Positions 27,627-37,918 of a stretch of DNA of 64,000 nucleotides are shown here, piece after piece. The position numbers and the translations under genes were made by a program. Origin of the DNA: Bacillus wiedmannii. GTDB taxonomy: Bacteria > Bacillota > Bacilli > Bacillales > Bacillaceae_G. The notes beneath the pieces are model-generated. The model made no database searches. It was not told the DNA's origin and saw nothing but the letters and a program-made list of their open reading frames with translations. Numbering within the stretch: position 1 is the stretch's first letter; each line of letters starts with the position of its first letter. The stretch lies in the NCBI RefSeq assembly GCF_001583695.1, contig NZ_LOBC01000028.1:186001-250000 (forward strand). The letters are read 5' to 3'.

Positions 27627-28385
27627 TTAGTTACCCTTTACGTAAACCTCATATGGCGAATCCTCTATTACATAACCATTTCTTTCAATCCATTTTTCTA
27701 ACGCAATATATGCGTAACCTATATAGTCATAACTTCCATAATGCATAGTAGTAACAATTTGATGCGGATTTAGTTTTTTTATTTCATATTCTTGTACTAC
27801 ATCTTTATTGTTCCTATGCATGACCGGAATTCTTAATTCAATTTCGCTCTGATTTGGAATATACTCTTCATCATAAAAGACTGTAGAGGGCGAACCGACT
27901 ATTTGAAAGTTACTCTTTTGTACTTTTTCATATAAGTCATAAAAATAATCATCCATATCATCTATATTTATTTGCAGTCTTTGAGCAATTACTGTTATTT
28001 CATTTCTCATTCCAATAAATATATCGTAATTTCTATTGCGAGCGATATTTAAACCATTATTCATACTTACCATTTCATTCATTTCTGAAATAACCTGTAA
28101 ATTTTGTTTCACCTCATGAGATAACTCTATAATTTGTGCTTGCATATGTTTCACAAACGAATCTTGATCTGACGACTGAAGAATGATTTTAATTTTTGGT
28201 AGCGGGAACTTATACTCCCTTAACTTTTTTATTTTCAACGCTATTTCTAACTGACCTTGCTCATAATATCTATACCCATTTTCCGGGTTCACATATGCTG
28301 GTTTTAATATATCCACTTTGTCATAATGCCTTAGCATCCGTGTACTCATTTTACAAATCCGTGAAAACTCAGTAATTGTATACAT
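27627..28385 (-). CDS. MerR family regulator, BmrR-like, with GyrI-type effector domain
   Basis: A 252-residue regulator. Residues 1-70 form the MerR winged helix (TITEFSRICKMSTRMLRHYD, ENGYRYYEQGQLE), followed by a coiled-coil linker and a C-terminal GyrI-like small-molecule domain (SEIELRIPVMHRN, MHYGSYDYIGYAYIALEKWI). BmrR-type proteins bind cationic or amphipathic compounds and activate promoters with 19-bp spacers. Exactly such promoters precede three neighbouring genes, so it is the obvious regulator. It lies 38 bases after the deiminase gene 28424-29401 on the same strand. ATG at 28385 follows AAGGGG. Confidence 0.87.
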   Translation of the reverse strand: MYTITEFSRICKMSTRMLRHYDKVDILKPAYVNPENGYRYYEQGQLEIALKIKKLREYKFPLPKIKIILQSSDQDSFVKHMQAQIIELSHEVKQNLQVISEMNEMVSMNNGLNIARNRNYDIFIGMRNEITVIAQRLQINIDDMDDYFYDLYEKVQKSNFQIVGSPSTVFYDEEYIPNQSEIELRIPVMHRNNKDVVQEYEIKKLNPHQIVTTMHYGSYDYIGYAYIALEKWIERNGYVIEDSPYEVYVKGN

Positions 28386-28423
28386 ATACTTACCCCTTGA
28401 ATACATTTTCTTATACGCTTATT

Positions 28424-29401
28424 TTAAAACCAATCAAAAATCTTCCTTACTGAAAAATCTCCATTCTGATTTTTCAAGCTCTTCATTTTTGAAGGTAGCA
28501 AATGATGAGGACAGTACCACGTTAAACAATTTATTGCGCCTCCCATTGTTGATATTTCTCCTACATGAATTTGAATAGCTTGTTTCTCCGTATGTTGTTG
28601 AATATATCGTAAAACTTCCCTATCCTTAGCTAATCCAAACTTAGGAACGTAAATCGTTTCACATGTTTCTAACATATTTATATACAAACCTTTTGCCGAT
28701 GCTATTTCTTGATCATATTGCCCCTTTTCTGTATATGATGACGGAACAACTATAAATTCAGCTTCTGGCATTTGCTCTTGAATAATTTCTTGAACATTAT
28801 ATCTAAATTCATGATCCCCTAAAAAATCACTAATAAACATTGTATGTTCATCAATAAATTTAACCATTCCGTCTGCGTGTGCAAGTACATCTCCTTCTTC
28901 AGCAGGAATAATAATAACTCGACTCACATCTAAATCCCATTCCAGTTGCTCTATAATTTCTTCTTCCGTCCACTCATAATTATCATCAAATATGCGTTCC
29001 GTTAATATAACAGTATCTTTTTTATTCCAAATCAGATTTCCACCATCTAATATCAATGGAGATTTCACATATTCAAAGTCATTCTTTTTCAACCATTTAT
29101 TAAATTGTTGATCTAAATATCGCCCTTGATCTTTCGGTAAATAATTTGGGCGATATTTAAATTTAACTAGATGACTTGTTACAACTGGCGCAACATCTCT
29201 TAGCCAAATATCATCATACTCAAAAGAGCTTGTATGAAAGCCTTGCTCTTCAACAGATAAAGATATAAGTTGATCAGTAAATGCTTTATTTTCATTTAAG
29301 TATTCATTAAAATAAATCAGGTCTTCATAAAATGGACGATAATATGCATTTGATTTATCTGGTATTGCAGTAAAAATAATTCCATTATGTTTTTGTTCCA
29401 T
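28424..29401 (-). CDS. Agmatine deiminase / peptidylarginine deiminase family, divergent paralogue
   Basis: A 325-residue enzyme of the same deiminase family but clearly divergent from the other two copies. The triad is kept: DIWLRDVAP near residue 72, VLAHADGMVKF near residue 165 and GGAINCLTWYC near residue 305. No signal peptide. The ATG at 29401 follows GCGAGGT by seven bases; the longer frame from a GTG at 29446 overlaps a partial dyad and is unlikely. It forms a two-gene unit with the MerR regulator. The non-canonical Cys loop (CLTW instead of CVTQQ) suggests another substrate. Confidence 0.82.
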   Translation of the reverse strand: MEQKHNGIIFTAIPDKSNAYYRPFYEDLIYFNEYLNENKAFTDQLISLSVEEQGFHTSSFEYDDIWLRDVAPVVTSHLVKFKYRPNYLPKDQGRYLDQQFNKWLKKNDFEYVKSPLILDGGNLIWNKKDTVILTERIFDDNYEWTEEEIIEQLEWDLDVSRVIIIPAEEGDVLAHADGMVKFIDEHTMFISDFLGDHEFRYNVQEIIQEQMPEAEFIVVPSSYTEKGQYDQEIASAKGLYINMLETCETIYVPKFGLAKDREVLRYIQQHTEKQAIQIHVGEISTMGGAINCLTWYCPHHLLPSKMKSLKNQNGDFSVRKIFDWF

Positions 29402-29435
29402 ACTATTTACCTCGCTTTTTAATAATGGTTGAATA

Positions 29436-29460
29436 ACTAATTTCACTATGTCAACTATTT
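29436..29460 (-). promoter_or_regulatory. Partial MerR-type dyad, site D
   Basis: On the minus strand TTGACATAGTGAAAT (29440-29454) matches 9 of the 11 defined positions (TTnACA, TG, A) of the shared operator and has TATTCA 19 bases after its start, but lacks the -35 hexamer of sites A-C. It could be a weak autoregulatory site. Confidence 0.4.
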
Positions 29461-29494
29461 ACCTTTTCATAACAATTTTCGAAACGTGCACATT

Positions 29495-29683
29495 TCATGA
29501 ATGGATTATAGCACGGAGAAATATTATATATTTATATAAAAATATATAGCCGTGGTTGAGCGGAAAATTGACTCTTGACAGGTTTTTAAAATACAATAAT
29601 AAAAATTTATATGAAAGTATGAAATTTAATAATAGAATCATAAGCCCTATCATTAGGAAACTAGTTAATATTATTCCTTTCAA
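29495..29683 (-). CDS. Possible small membrane protein
   Basis: A 62-codon frame starting at TTG (29683), eight bases after AAGGAG. Residues about 2-30 are hydrophobic (IILTSFLMIGLMILLLNFIL), a probable membrane span, followed by a basic, aromatic-rich part. No family recognised. The good ribosome site supports it; the AT-rich composition argues for caution. Confidence 0.4.
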   Translation of the reverse strand: MKGIILTSFLMIGLMILLLNFILSYKFLLLYFKNLSRVNFPLNHGYIFLYKYIIFLRAIIHS

Positions 29684-29717
29684 TGCCCTTGCTCCTTTTT
29701 ACAAAAAATAAAACATG

Positions 29718-29755
29718 ACAAAATAGATAAAGGTAACAATGTACCTATTTTGTCG
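29718..29755 (-). terminator. Hairpin after the deiminase lipoprotein gene
   Basis: GACAAAATAG (29718-29727) pairs with CTATTTTGTC (29746-29755), with an inner GGTA/TACC; the minus-strand side is T-rich but lacks an immediate long T-run. Confidence 0.6.
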
Positions 29756-29778
29756 GAAGGTTGCTGAATTTCAATCGA

Positions 29779-30936
29779 TTATTTCAATTGAATCGGTTGT
29801 TGCTGTGTAACACAATGAATCATGCCGCCATTTTTATAAAGCTCTCTCACATCAATACCAACTACTTTACGATCTGGATATAACTTCTGAATCGTATCGT
29901 TTGCGATTTTATCATTCGGATCATTATAATTAGGCACCAATACAACTGTATTCCCAATATAATAATTAATATACGACCCCTTATAATCGAGAACTTTTCC
30001 ATTTTCTAAAGTAACTTTATCTTTACTAAGAGGTAAGTATTCATACTTATATTTCTGTCCTGACGCATTTTTTGCATCTAACAATGCATCCATATCCTTG
30101 TTTGACAAACCCCATTCGGCTAGGTCATCTTCTTTCATCGTTACAATCGTAGATTTACCATGGAATTTAGCAAATCCATCAATATGAAAGTCAGTAATAT
30201 CTAAATTAGGCACTCCGTCTAACCAAATAAAGTTTGTTACCCCAAGATCACTAATATATGTTTCAATGTCCTTTTCTGATAAATCAGGATTTCTATTTTT
30301 ATTCGTCACAGCACTCCGGGTTAATAAAGCAGTCCCATTACTGTCTAATTCAATTGCACCACCTTCAAGGACAAACTTTCCCCAATCAATTCTTTCAATC
30401 CCTGATTGTTTACTAACATTCTCACGTATACGAGCATCATTTTTATAAGGAGTTTTCTTCCCCCAACCATTAAATGCTGGATCTAATATTTTGAGATTTT
30501 TATTATTGTCATAAACAAAAATTGGTCCACTATCCCTTGCCCATACATCATCAGTAGGCGAGATAAAGAAATCAATTTTATCCATATTCAGTCCTTTATC
30601 TATCAAAAGCTTATTAATGCGCTCTTTCTCCTCCTCATCGTATGCAACAATGTGGACTTTTTCACCTTCAGTTAATGCACTTGCCATCTTAATCCAAATC
30701 GGTTCCACTTCCTGCTTATACTCTTCACCATATGTAAATTCATGAGGCCATTGTAGCCATGTACCTTCATGTTTATCTTTTTCATCTGGCATCGTATATT
30801 TCCCAGCATTTTTCTGTATCTCTACTTTTTCACTCTCTTTCCCTTTAGCATTTTCATTATTCCCCTCAAAAGAGCATCCACTAATAATCGTTGTAGATAA
30901 TGTAGCCATTAAGCAAAACTTTACTATTTTTTTCAT
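29779..30936 (-). CDS. Agmatine/peptidylarginine deiminase family lipoprotein
   Basis: A 385-residue deiminase with an N-terminal lipoprotein signal (lipobox TIISGC, Cys near residue 21), so it acts on the outer face of the membrane. The catalytic set is intact: VWARDSGP near residue 120, TDFHIDGFAKF near residue 235 and GGMIHCVTQQ near residue 376. It is closest to the cytoplasmic copy at 22682 (shared GTWLQWPHEF / GTWLQWPHDK opening). ATG at 30936 follows AGGAGG. Promoter C, with the best dyad of the set, precedes it. It may process agmatine or surface/peptide arginine outside the cell. Confidence 0.85.
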   Translation of the reverse strand: MKKIVKFCLMATLSTTIISGCSFEGNNENAKGKESEKVEIQKNAGKYTMPDEKDKHEGTWLQWPHEFTYGEEYKQEVEPIWIKMASALTEGEKVHIVAYDEEEKERINKLLIDKGLNMDKIDFFISPTDDVWARDSGPIFVYDNNKNLKILDPAFNGWGKKTPYKNDARIRENVSKQSGIERIDWGKFVLEGGAIELDSNGTALLTRSAVTNKNRNPDLSEKDIETYISDLGVTNFIWLDGVPNLDITDFHIDGFAKFHGKSTIVTMKEDDLAEWGLSNKDMDALLDAKNASGQKYKYEYLPLSKDKVTLENGKVLDYKGSYINYYIGNTVVLVPNYNDPNDKIANDTIQKLYPDRKVVGIDVRELYKNGGMIHCVTQQQPIQLK

Positions 30937-30965
30937 TTTGTAAACCTCCTGTTCTTGTCTCCAAT

Positions 30966-30996
30966 AATGTAAAGCTTCACATAGTGTGAAGCTCAA
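30966..30996 (-). promoter_or_regulatory. MerR-type promoter, site C
   Basis: On the minus strand TTGAGC (30991-30996) and TACATT (30966-30971) are 19 bases apart; the spacer contains the perfect dyad TTCACA-CTA-TGTGAA (30976-30990), extended to AGCTTCACA/TGTGAAGCT. Confidence 0.82.
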
Positions 30997-31173
30997 GCTT
31001 TTTTGTAGATGTAAAATTTAACAATTAATCTTACGCATAAATTCAATACGAACAGATGAACTTCACGCAGCAACTTTCCTATATTTAACATACATATCAT
31101 TTAACTTCCTATATAAAATTATTCTAATAATCCCTCTTCATAGTTACTTCTTCATTGAAATTTCCCAAATAAA

Positions 31174-31209
31174 AAATCGGTATTGATAATTACATATCAA
31201 TACCGATTT
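31174..31209 (-). terminator. Terminator after the beta-lactamase-like gene
   Basis: AAATCGGTATTGATA (31174-31188) pairs perfectly with TATCAATACCGATTT (31195-31209); T-rich on the minus strand. Confidence 0.85.
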
Positions 31210-31217
31210 ACAAATTA

Positions 31218-32345
31218 TTATTTTCCTTCTATTAAATCATTCGCCATTTTCCTAAACTCCTGATTAAACGTATCATTCATATCATTTTGTACGTTAGAGA
31301 ATAATATTACAAACGTTCGTTTATCCCGGTTAAAATTATTAAATGTATTCCAACCAGCTAATACACCATGATTATGATAATAATCTGGATTAGTATAGAA
31401 ACTAAATCCATATTTTCTTACAGGTGATGCAGTAAACATATCTAATACACTTTGTTTAGACAGCAGTTTTCCATCCATAATAGCCTCATCTAATCTTTTC
31501 ATATCTTCAACAGTCGTATACATTTCACCACACCCATACAACCAATTCATTTTTAAGCGGGGTGCAGCTATTAACTCATTATCTTTTTTCGTATAACCTT
31601 CTGCTAAGAAAATATCTTCAGGAAGGGTAGCCCCCATTCCTGATTCATGCATTTCAACAGGCGTAAAAATATTTTCTTTCACATATTCAGCGAGCGGTTT
31701 ATTCGATATCTTTTCTACAATATACGCAAGCACCATATAATTATAATCTGTATATTTCCACCCAGTCCCTGCAGGAAATTGCAATTTTTGTGCACCAATC
31801 CACGTTACTAACTTTAATCGTGACGCCGCATCAACCCTACCTTGTCCCTGATCTGGCAACCCAGACGTATGTGTTAACAAATTTCGTAACGTAATGTTTT
31901 TATCTGCCGGAAATGAAGAAATATACTTATTTACATTGTCTTCAATGTTTAATTTCCCTTTTTCTTTTAGTTGCATAATAGATATTGCAACTACTGTTTT
32001 CGTAATAGAACCAATACGATATTTCGTTCTTGGCGTCGTGACTACTTTATCTTTCACATTCGCATACCCATAACCTTTTCGTAAAATCACATGATCTTTA
32101 CTAGCTACAAGAACACTCCCATTAAATCCTTTTTCTTTTAAATATTGATCTAGTTTTCCAGCTACAACTTCATAGCGCTTTTTTTCATTTGCATCAACTT
32201 CTTGCATACCGTCCTTTTGCTTACTATTTAAATTAGAAAATGCCTTTATATCATATTTCTTACCTTTATTTACATGTATTAGTGCAACGACACTCCCACA
32301 AAAAATAGCAAAAATAAAGAAAACAATTAACCATTTCTTTAGCAT
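31218..32345 (-). CDS. Serine hydrolase of the beta-lactamase/PBP4* family
   Basis: A 375-residue protein with an N-terminal membrane anchor (residues 4-24, hydrophobic) and an outward-facing class C beta-lactamase-like domain. The catalytic SxxK is IGSITKTVVA near residue 116-119, the YxN-like motif is YTDYNYMVL near residue 204, and HNHGVLAGW near residue 333 takes the place of the KTG box. It could be a D-amino-acid peptidase or esterase rather than an antibiotic-degrading enzyme. ATG start with GAGGG upstream. Not obviously linked to the deiminase regulon. Confidence 0.82.
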   Translation of the reverse strand: MLKKWLIVFFIFAIFCGSVVALIHVNKGKKYDIKAFSNLNSKQKDGMQEVDANEKKRYEVVAGKLDQYLKEKGFNGSVLVASKDHVILRKGYGYANVKDKVVTTPRTKYRIGSITKTVVAISIMQLKEKGKLNIEDNVNKYISSFPADKNITLRNLLTHTSGLPDQGQGRVDAASRLKLVTWIGAQKLQFPAGTGWKYTDYNYMVLAYIVEKISNKPLAEYVKENIFTPVEMHESGMGATLPEDIFLAEGYTKKDNELIAAPRLKMNWLYGCGEMYTTVEDMKRLDEAIMDGKLLSKQSVLDMFTASPVRKYGFSFYTNPDYYHNHGVLAGWNTFNNFNRDKRTFVILFSNVQNDMNDTFNQEFRKMANDLIEGK

Positions 32346-32607
32346 AATAGGAACCCTCTTTTATCTAGTTTCACTTAACGCGCATCCATTCTATTCTATA
32401 TCTTTTAATTTTCAAATATTTCATAATATTATCTATCTATTATTCACCTATTTAAACTAGATTCCTTTTTCTCATATTCAGTTTTTGGCTACTCTCTATT
32501 GTATTTCTTTCTTGCAAAATTTCCACCTTACAATCGGATACACCCTACTATAATTTCAACAGCTTATGTAACATTTGTTACACATAATAAGAAATCGAGT
32601 TGTTACG

Positions 32608-32838
32608 ATGAAAAATACCGATAAACACAATCGTTTAAATGATATGATGTTCCATTACAGAGTAACAAAAAATAACATATTTTTAATTGAATATTACGGA
32701 AAACAAATTAAAATATTAAAAGGAAATGATGCTGAAAAATTTTTAAACAAAATAAATCATGCACATAACGATACAGAAAAACAACTCATTATGGCTAAAG
32801 TAACAGGTAATTTCAAAAGAGGCAATGAACATCATTGA
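32608..32838 (+). CDS. Small conserved-looking protein of unknown function
   Basis: A 76-residue, basic, hydrophilic protein starting at the ATG at 32608, after an in-frame upstream stretch that looks non-coding. The central part (NNIFLIEYYGKQIKILKGND) looks like a small beta-hairpin followed by a helix. No family recognised and the ribosome site is weak. A terminator follows, which supports a real gene. Confidence 0.5.
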   Translation: MKNTDKHNRLNDMMFHYRVTKNNIFLIEYYGKQIKILKGNDAEKFLNKINHAHNDTEKQLIMAKVTGNFKRGNEHH

Positions 32839-32879
32839 AAACGAATATCATTTATATTTTGATTATACAACATATAAAA

Positions 32880-32909
32880 AAAGAAATGTCGCTCATTCGG
32901 CATTTCTTT
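32880..32909. terminator. Bidirectional terminator
   Basis: AAAGAAATG (32880-32888) pairs with CATTTCTTT (32901-32909); an A-run precedes it and T-rich DNA follows. It serves the small gene and the convergent MFS gene. Confidence 0.72.
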
Positions 32910-32948
32910 AGACTTTCTTCATAAAAAATTTACATTGCTAACTTTCTT

Positions 32949-34157
32949 TTATTTTTTGCTTTTACTATATAAACTCACTGCCGAGATACATAGTAATACC
33001 ACTATACATAACCACGCATACGTATAGCCTTTTTCATCTACAATATAACCAAATAAAACAGGTGCAACAATAATCGTAATTTGATTGAATGTCAGCGCCA
33101 AACTAACTGTTATTCCAACAGATTCTTCACTTGCCAATTCAGCAACTTCGACGATAAAAAGACTAAACCAACCAATCGAAAAGAAGCCTAACAATGCGCT
33201 GACACCATACAATATTCCACTCGTTACTGTATGCATGCACATTACTAACAATAGAATCAAACCGATAGAAGCGCAGACAGCTATAAATAAAGGTATGCGA
33301 CGGTTCCCCTTATAAAACACATCACTAATAGCTGCTAATGCAACACGGCCAATCATTCCAGAAAAGAACATAACTGAAAATACTGTTCCGGCTACAATAG
33401 ATGTAATGGATTGTTCCCTTACTAAAAATTTCATAAAGTGCCCAACTAACACCATTTGCAATGAAATCATGCAAATCCCCGTTATATAAATTGGATACAA
33501 CTCTTTTTTGCATATCACTACTTTTAGCTGCGTCCAAAAAGAAATTTTAATATGTTCTTTCCTTACTTCCTCCTGAGCATATGGCTCTTTATAAAACATA
33601 AAAAATAATAAACCTCCAATTATACAAATGCATGCCATACTATTTATCGCGTAAGTCACATTATATTGTATCGTAAGAAAAGGGATTAACACTCCCGCTA
33701 ACGCACCACCAATCGGTATACCAGCTTGCCTTATTCCCATCGCTAATCCACGATTTTCTTTTGAGAACCATTTTAAAATCACTTTACTTCCTCCTGGCTG
33801 GGAAACACTATAAAACATTCCTACTAATAAAAGTACAAATAACAGTCCATTAAATCCACTTACTATATTGGTTAGTAAAAGCGAACCTCCTAGCAAAAAT
33901 GAACTGATAGAAATTAATAATTTTTCATTATATTGATCAAGTAGCCGACCGACGAACAGCATACAAAATAGCGGTCCAACATTTACAACACTTACTAACA
34001 ATCCACTCTCCGTATTCGTAAGCGCATATTCTTCTTTCCAAAATAACGCCAAAACTCCAACACCATACGTTATAAGTGTCGCTGTTGTTTGAGCAATCGT
34101 CGCAGCAATTAACATCATCCACTTATAATTTCTATTCATCCTTTCTTCGATTAACAA
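32949..34157 (-). CDS. MFS transporter
   Basis: A 402-residue, twelve-span major facilitator protein. The loop 2-3 motif is GRLLDQYNEK near residue 62, and GIRQAGIPIGGALAG marks span 5. The best start is a TTG at 34157, six to seven bases after GGAGGG; the ATG eighteen bases further in is too near its upstream purines. Divergent from a LysR gene, so LysR-regulated export or uptake of a small acid or drug is likely. The substrate is unknown. Confidence 0.83.
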   Translation of the reverse strand: MLIEERMNRNYKWMMLIAATIAQTTATLITYGVGVLALFWKEEYALTNTESGLLVSVVNVGPLFCMLFVGRLLDQYNEKLLISISSFLLGGSLLLTNIVSGFNGLLFVLLLVGMFYSVSQPGGSKVILKWFSKENRGLAMGIRQAGIPIGGALAGVLIPFLTIQYNVTYAINSMACICIIGGLLFFMFYKEPYAQEEVRKEHIKISFWTQLKVVICKKELYPIYITGICMISLQMVLVGHFMKFLVREQSITSIVAGTVFSVMFFSGMIGRVALAAISDVFYKGNRRIPLFIAVCASIGLILLLVMCMHTVTSGILYGVSALLGFFSIGWFSLFIVEVAELASEESVGITVSLALTFNQITIIVAPVLFGYIVDEKGYTYAWLCIVVLLCISAVSLYSKSKK

Positions 34158-34266
34158 AATAATCCCTCCATCCACTTCCATTGTATGAAAGTTCTGATAT
34201 CATATAAAATAAAGATTCATCATATAATCCATCAAAAAAAATGATACCTTTTTGGAGGGATAATAC

Positions 34267-35109
34267 GTGGATATAAAAGATTTAACTGTATTTTACGAAG
34301 TTGCGAAGGAAAGTAATATTTCTCACGCAGCTAAAAATTTGAACTATGTACAATCAGGCGTAACAATGCGTATGAAACAACTAGAAAATGAATTAGGTGT
34401 GCCTTTATTTTACCGTAACGGAAAAGGTGTAACTTTAACTTCTAACGGTGAGATTTTATTAACATACGCTAAACAAATTATCCACTTAATGGATCAATCT
34501 ATAAAAGCGGTTCAAAGTAATGGAACTGAGCCAAAGGGCACGTTGAAAATTGGATGTACAGAATCTACAACTGCGGTAAGGCTTCCCTCTACATTAACGG
34601 CCTACTATGAGAAACACCCAAAAGTCGAATTGATTTTAGAAACAAATACGACCGAACAACTAATTAGGCTAGTGTTAGAAAGAAAACTAGACGGAGCGTT
34701 TATAGCTGGCTCTACTCAGCACGCTGAACTTCATACAAGTGTCTTTCGGGAAGAAGAATTAGTTCTCATTAGTAAAAAACCTTTATCCTCCTTTAAAGAC
34801 ATAGGAGACATGAATTTACTTGCCTTTAGTCACGGGTGCTATTATAGAAGTTTATTAGAAGACTGGCTTCAAGAAGAAGGAGTCTCGCCTAAACGAGTAT
34901 TAGAATTCGGAACAATTGAAGCGATACTTGCATGTGTAAAATCAGGTATGGGCGTAGCGATTATGATGAAATCAATTTTAAAGGAGCATGAACATGACCT
35001 ATCATTCAATCCTTTACCAAATAGATTCAAAAAAGTTCCTACTACTTTTATTACTAGAAACGATATATATCACTCAGCTGCATTACAAAAATTTATGGAG
35101 ATGATTTAA
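34267..35109 (+). CDS. LysR family transcriptional regulator
   Basis: A 280-residue LysR protein, starting at GTG (34267), seven bases after GGAGGG. HTH: SNISHAAKNLNYVQSGVTMRMK (residues about 14-36) and ELGVPLFYRNGKGVTLTSNG. The effector domain starts near residue 90 (GTLKIGCTESTTAVRLPSTL). It resembles the other LysR protein in this window in that motif (GCTEST/GAQESQ). It probably controls the divergent MFS gene; the DUF3916 gene follows by two bases. Confidence 0.88.
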   Translation: MDIKDLTVFYEVAKESNISHAAKNLNYVQSGVTMRMKQLENELGVPLFYRNGKGVTLTSNGEILLTYAKQIIHLMDQSIKAVQSNGTEPKGTLKIGCTESTTAVRLPSTLTAYYEKHPKVELILETNTTEQLIRLVLERKLDGAFIAGSTQHAELHTSVFREEELVLISKKPLSSFKDIGDMNLLAFSHGCYYRSLLEDWLQEEGVSPKRVLEFGTIEAILACVKSGMGVAIMMKSILKEHEHDLSFNPLPNRFKKVPTTFITRNDIYHSAALQKFMEMI

Positions 35110-35111
35110 CA

Positions 35112-35621
35112 ATGCGTGAAAAGAAAATACGTGGTATGAAGCGTAAAATTAACACTATGATAAAGCGAATTGAAGAAAATACAAAAACGTTCCCTTCTGC
35201 TTTCTGTGACGATGAATATTGGTATATGCCCTTACCAGTTTCTCAAGCTTTTATCGAGTCTCATAAAACACCTAGAAAAGTAAAACGATTATGTATACAA
35301 ACCTTATTAAATCAAGCACAGCATTTAATAAAAATAAAGCCGAGTGATACACATACATATCGAGTTGTTACTTTAATTTCTATAGAGAATTTATGGGACT
35401 CACAAATCATTGTATTTAAAAATGAGGGTTACTTTCATAATTTCTTTAATAGAAATAGTGAATTCCAAAAATGGATTCTTCTTTCAAATGAATCTGATTT
35501 TTGGGAAGCATGGAGAATTTCAATTTGTCCTACTGTCCAAATGTTACACTTTCAAGAAGTCATTTATGATGAGGATGCAATCTATGAAAAAGAGATTTGG
35601 TTTGTTGGAGAGTTATCTTAA
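35112..35621 (+). CDS. DUF3916-like protein
   Basis: A 169-residue soluble protein with an N-terminal basic helix (REKKIRGMKRKINTMIKRIE) and a conserved-looking DDEYWYMPLPVSQAFI motif, resembling DUF3916. The function is unknown. Its ATG lies two bases after the LysR stop, so it is probably co-transcribed and translationally coupled with the regulator. Confidence 0.68.
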   Translation: MREKKIRGMKRKINTMIKRIEENTKTFPSAFCDDEYWYMPLPVSQAFIESHKTPRKVKRLCIQTLLNQAQHLIKIKPSDTHTYRVVTLISIENLWDSQIIVFKNEGYFHNFFNRNSEFQKWILLSNESDFWEAWRISICPTVQMLHFQEVIYDEDAIYEKEIWFVGELS

Positions 35622-35714
35622 AAGGGGAACTTTCAAATAAAAAGCTTCTCTTTTTCTACTTAATAAAATCGCTATATAATGAATTTATCATTTTACTATA
35701 TAGGAGGTTTTCAA

Positions 35715-36392
35715 ATGGTAATCCCTAAATATCCTGATGTCCCTACTCTTACGAAAAAACAAATCGATCAAATTACAGAAATCACTTTTCTAAAAGAAAC
35801 CACACCACAAAAATGTGATGCCATTTTCGTTTTCGGCGGTTCTCATCCTGGCAATTGGCAAGCCCCTCTAAAAGCTTATCAACAAGGCTTAGGAAACCAA
35901 ATTATCGTTACAGGCGGTACTAGTTTGCATGGCATGAAACATCCGATCTGGAATTACGGGGATTTATCAGAAGCAGAAGTAATTGTAAATAAATTAATGG
36001 AACATGGCGTACCAAAAGACGTTATTATATTCGAGACAAACTCCCTCCATTCTATCGCTAATGTAATGGAAGCGAAAAAGATTTTTGATTTCACAAAGAT
36101 TAATCGATTACTCTTTGTATGTAAAAGTTTAGGAGCTGGTCGACAATATAGAGTATTAAAAAAACATCTACCTAATACTGTTACTTGTATTCCATTTACA
36201 TTTGATACAAGTTTCGATGGTTAGTTTATAATTAATAGATATAATTGGATGGAAAATGAAAAGAGTCGCTCTATGATTTTTGGAGAATACTTGAGAAATA
36301 TTTGCTACGGTAGAAAAGGCGGCATTGAGCCACCTGAAAAAGAAGTTCAAGGCTTAGAAGAATATGTATCCTACTACTATAATCTAGCATAA
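35715..36392 (+). pseudogene. YdcF/ElyC-family gene interrupted by an in-frame TAG
   Basis: ATG at 35715 follows AGGAGG. The first 169 codons encode a DUF218/YdcF domain (CDAIFVFGGSHPGNWQAPL, IIVTGGTS, NSLHSIANVMEAKKIF) and end at a TAG at 36222-36224. The same frame continues without another stop for 55 codons (NRYNWMENEKSRSMIFGEYL ...) to a TAA at 36390, and this tail looks like the normal end of a YdcF protein. A single nonsense change is therefore likely; the short product might still fold. YdcF proteins bind or process nucleotide-like or envelope compounds; the role is uncertain. Confidence 0.75.
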
Positions 36393-36396
36393 TAAA

Positions 36397-36428
36397 AAAA
36401 GGTATACCAAAACATCGGTATACCTTTT
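36397..36428. terminator. Bidirectional terminator
   Basis: AAAAGGTATACC (36397-36408) pairs with GGTATACCTTTT (36417-36428), between the YdcF pseudogene and the convergent glpQ. Confidence 0.85.
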
Positions 36429-36435
36429 CTCCTAT

Positions 36436-37918
<1,483 letters not shown>

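Noticed and set aside
30937-30996. A 20-residue extension of the deiminase lipoprotein (MSFTLCEAL...)
   Set aside because: Again it is promoter DNA in translation; the similarity to the extension at 25639 reflects the shared operator, not shared protein.
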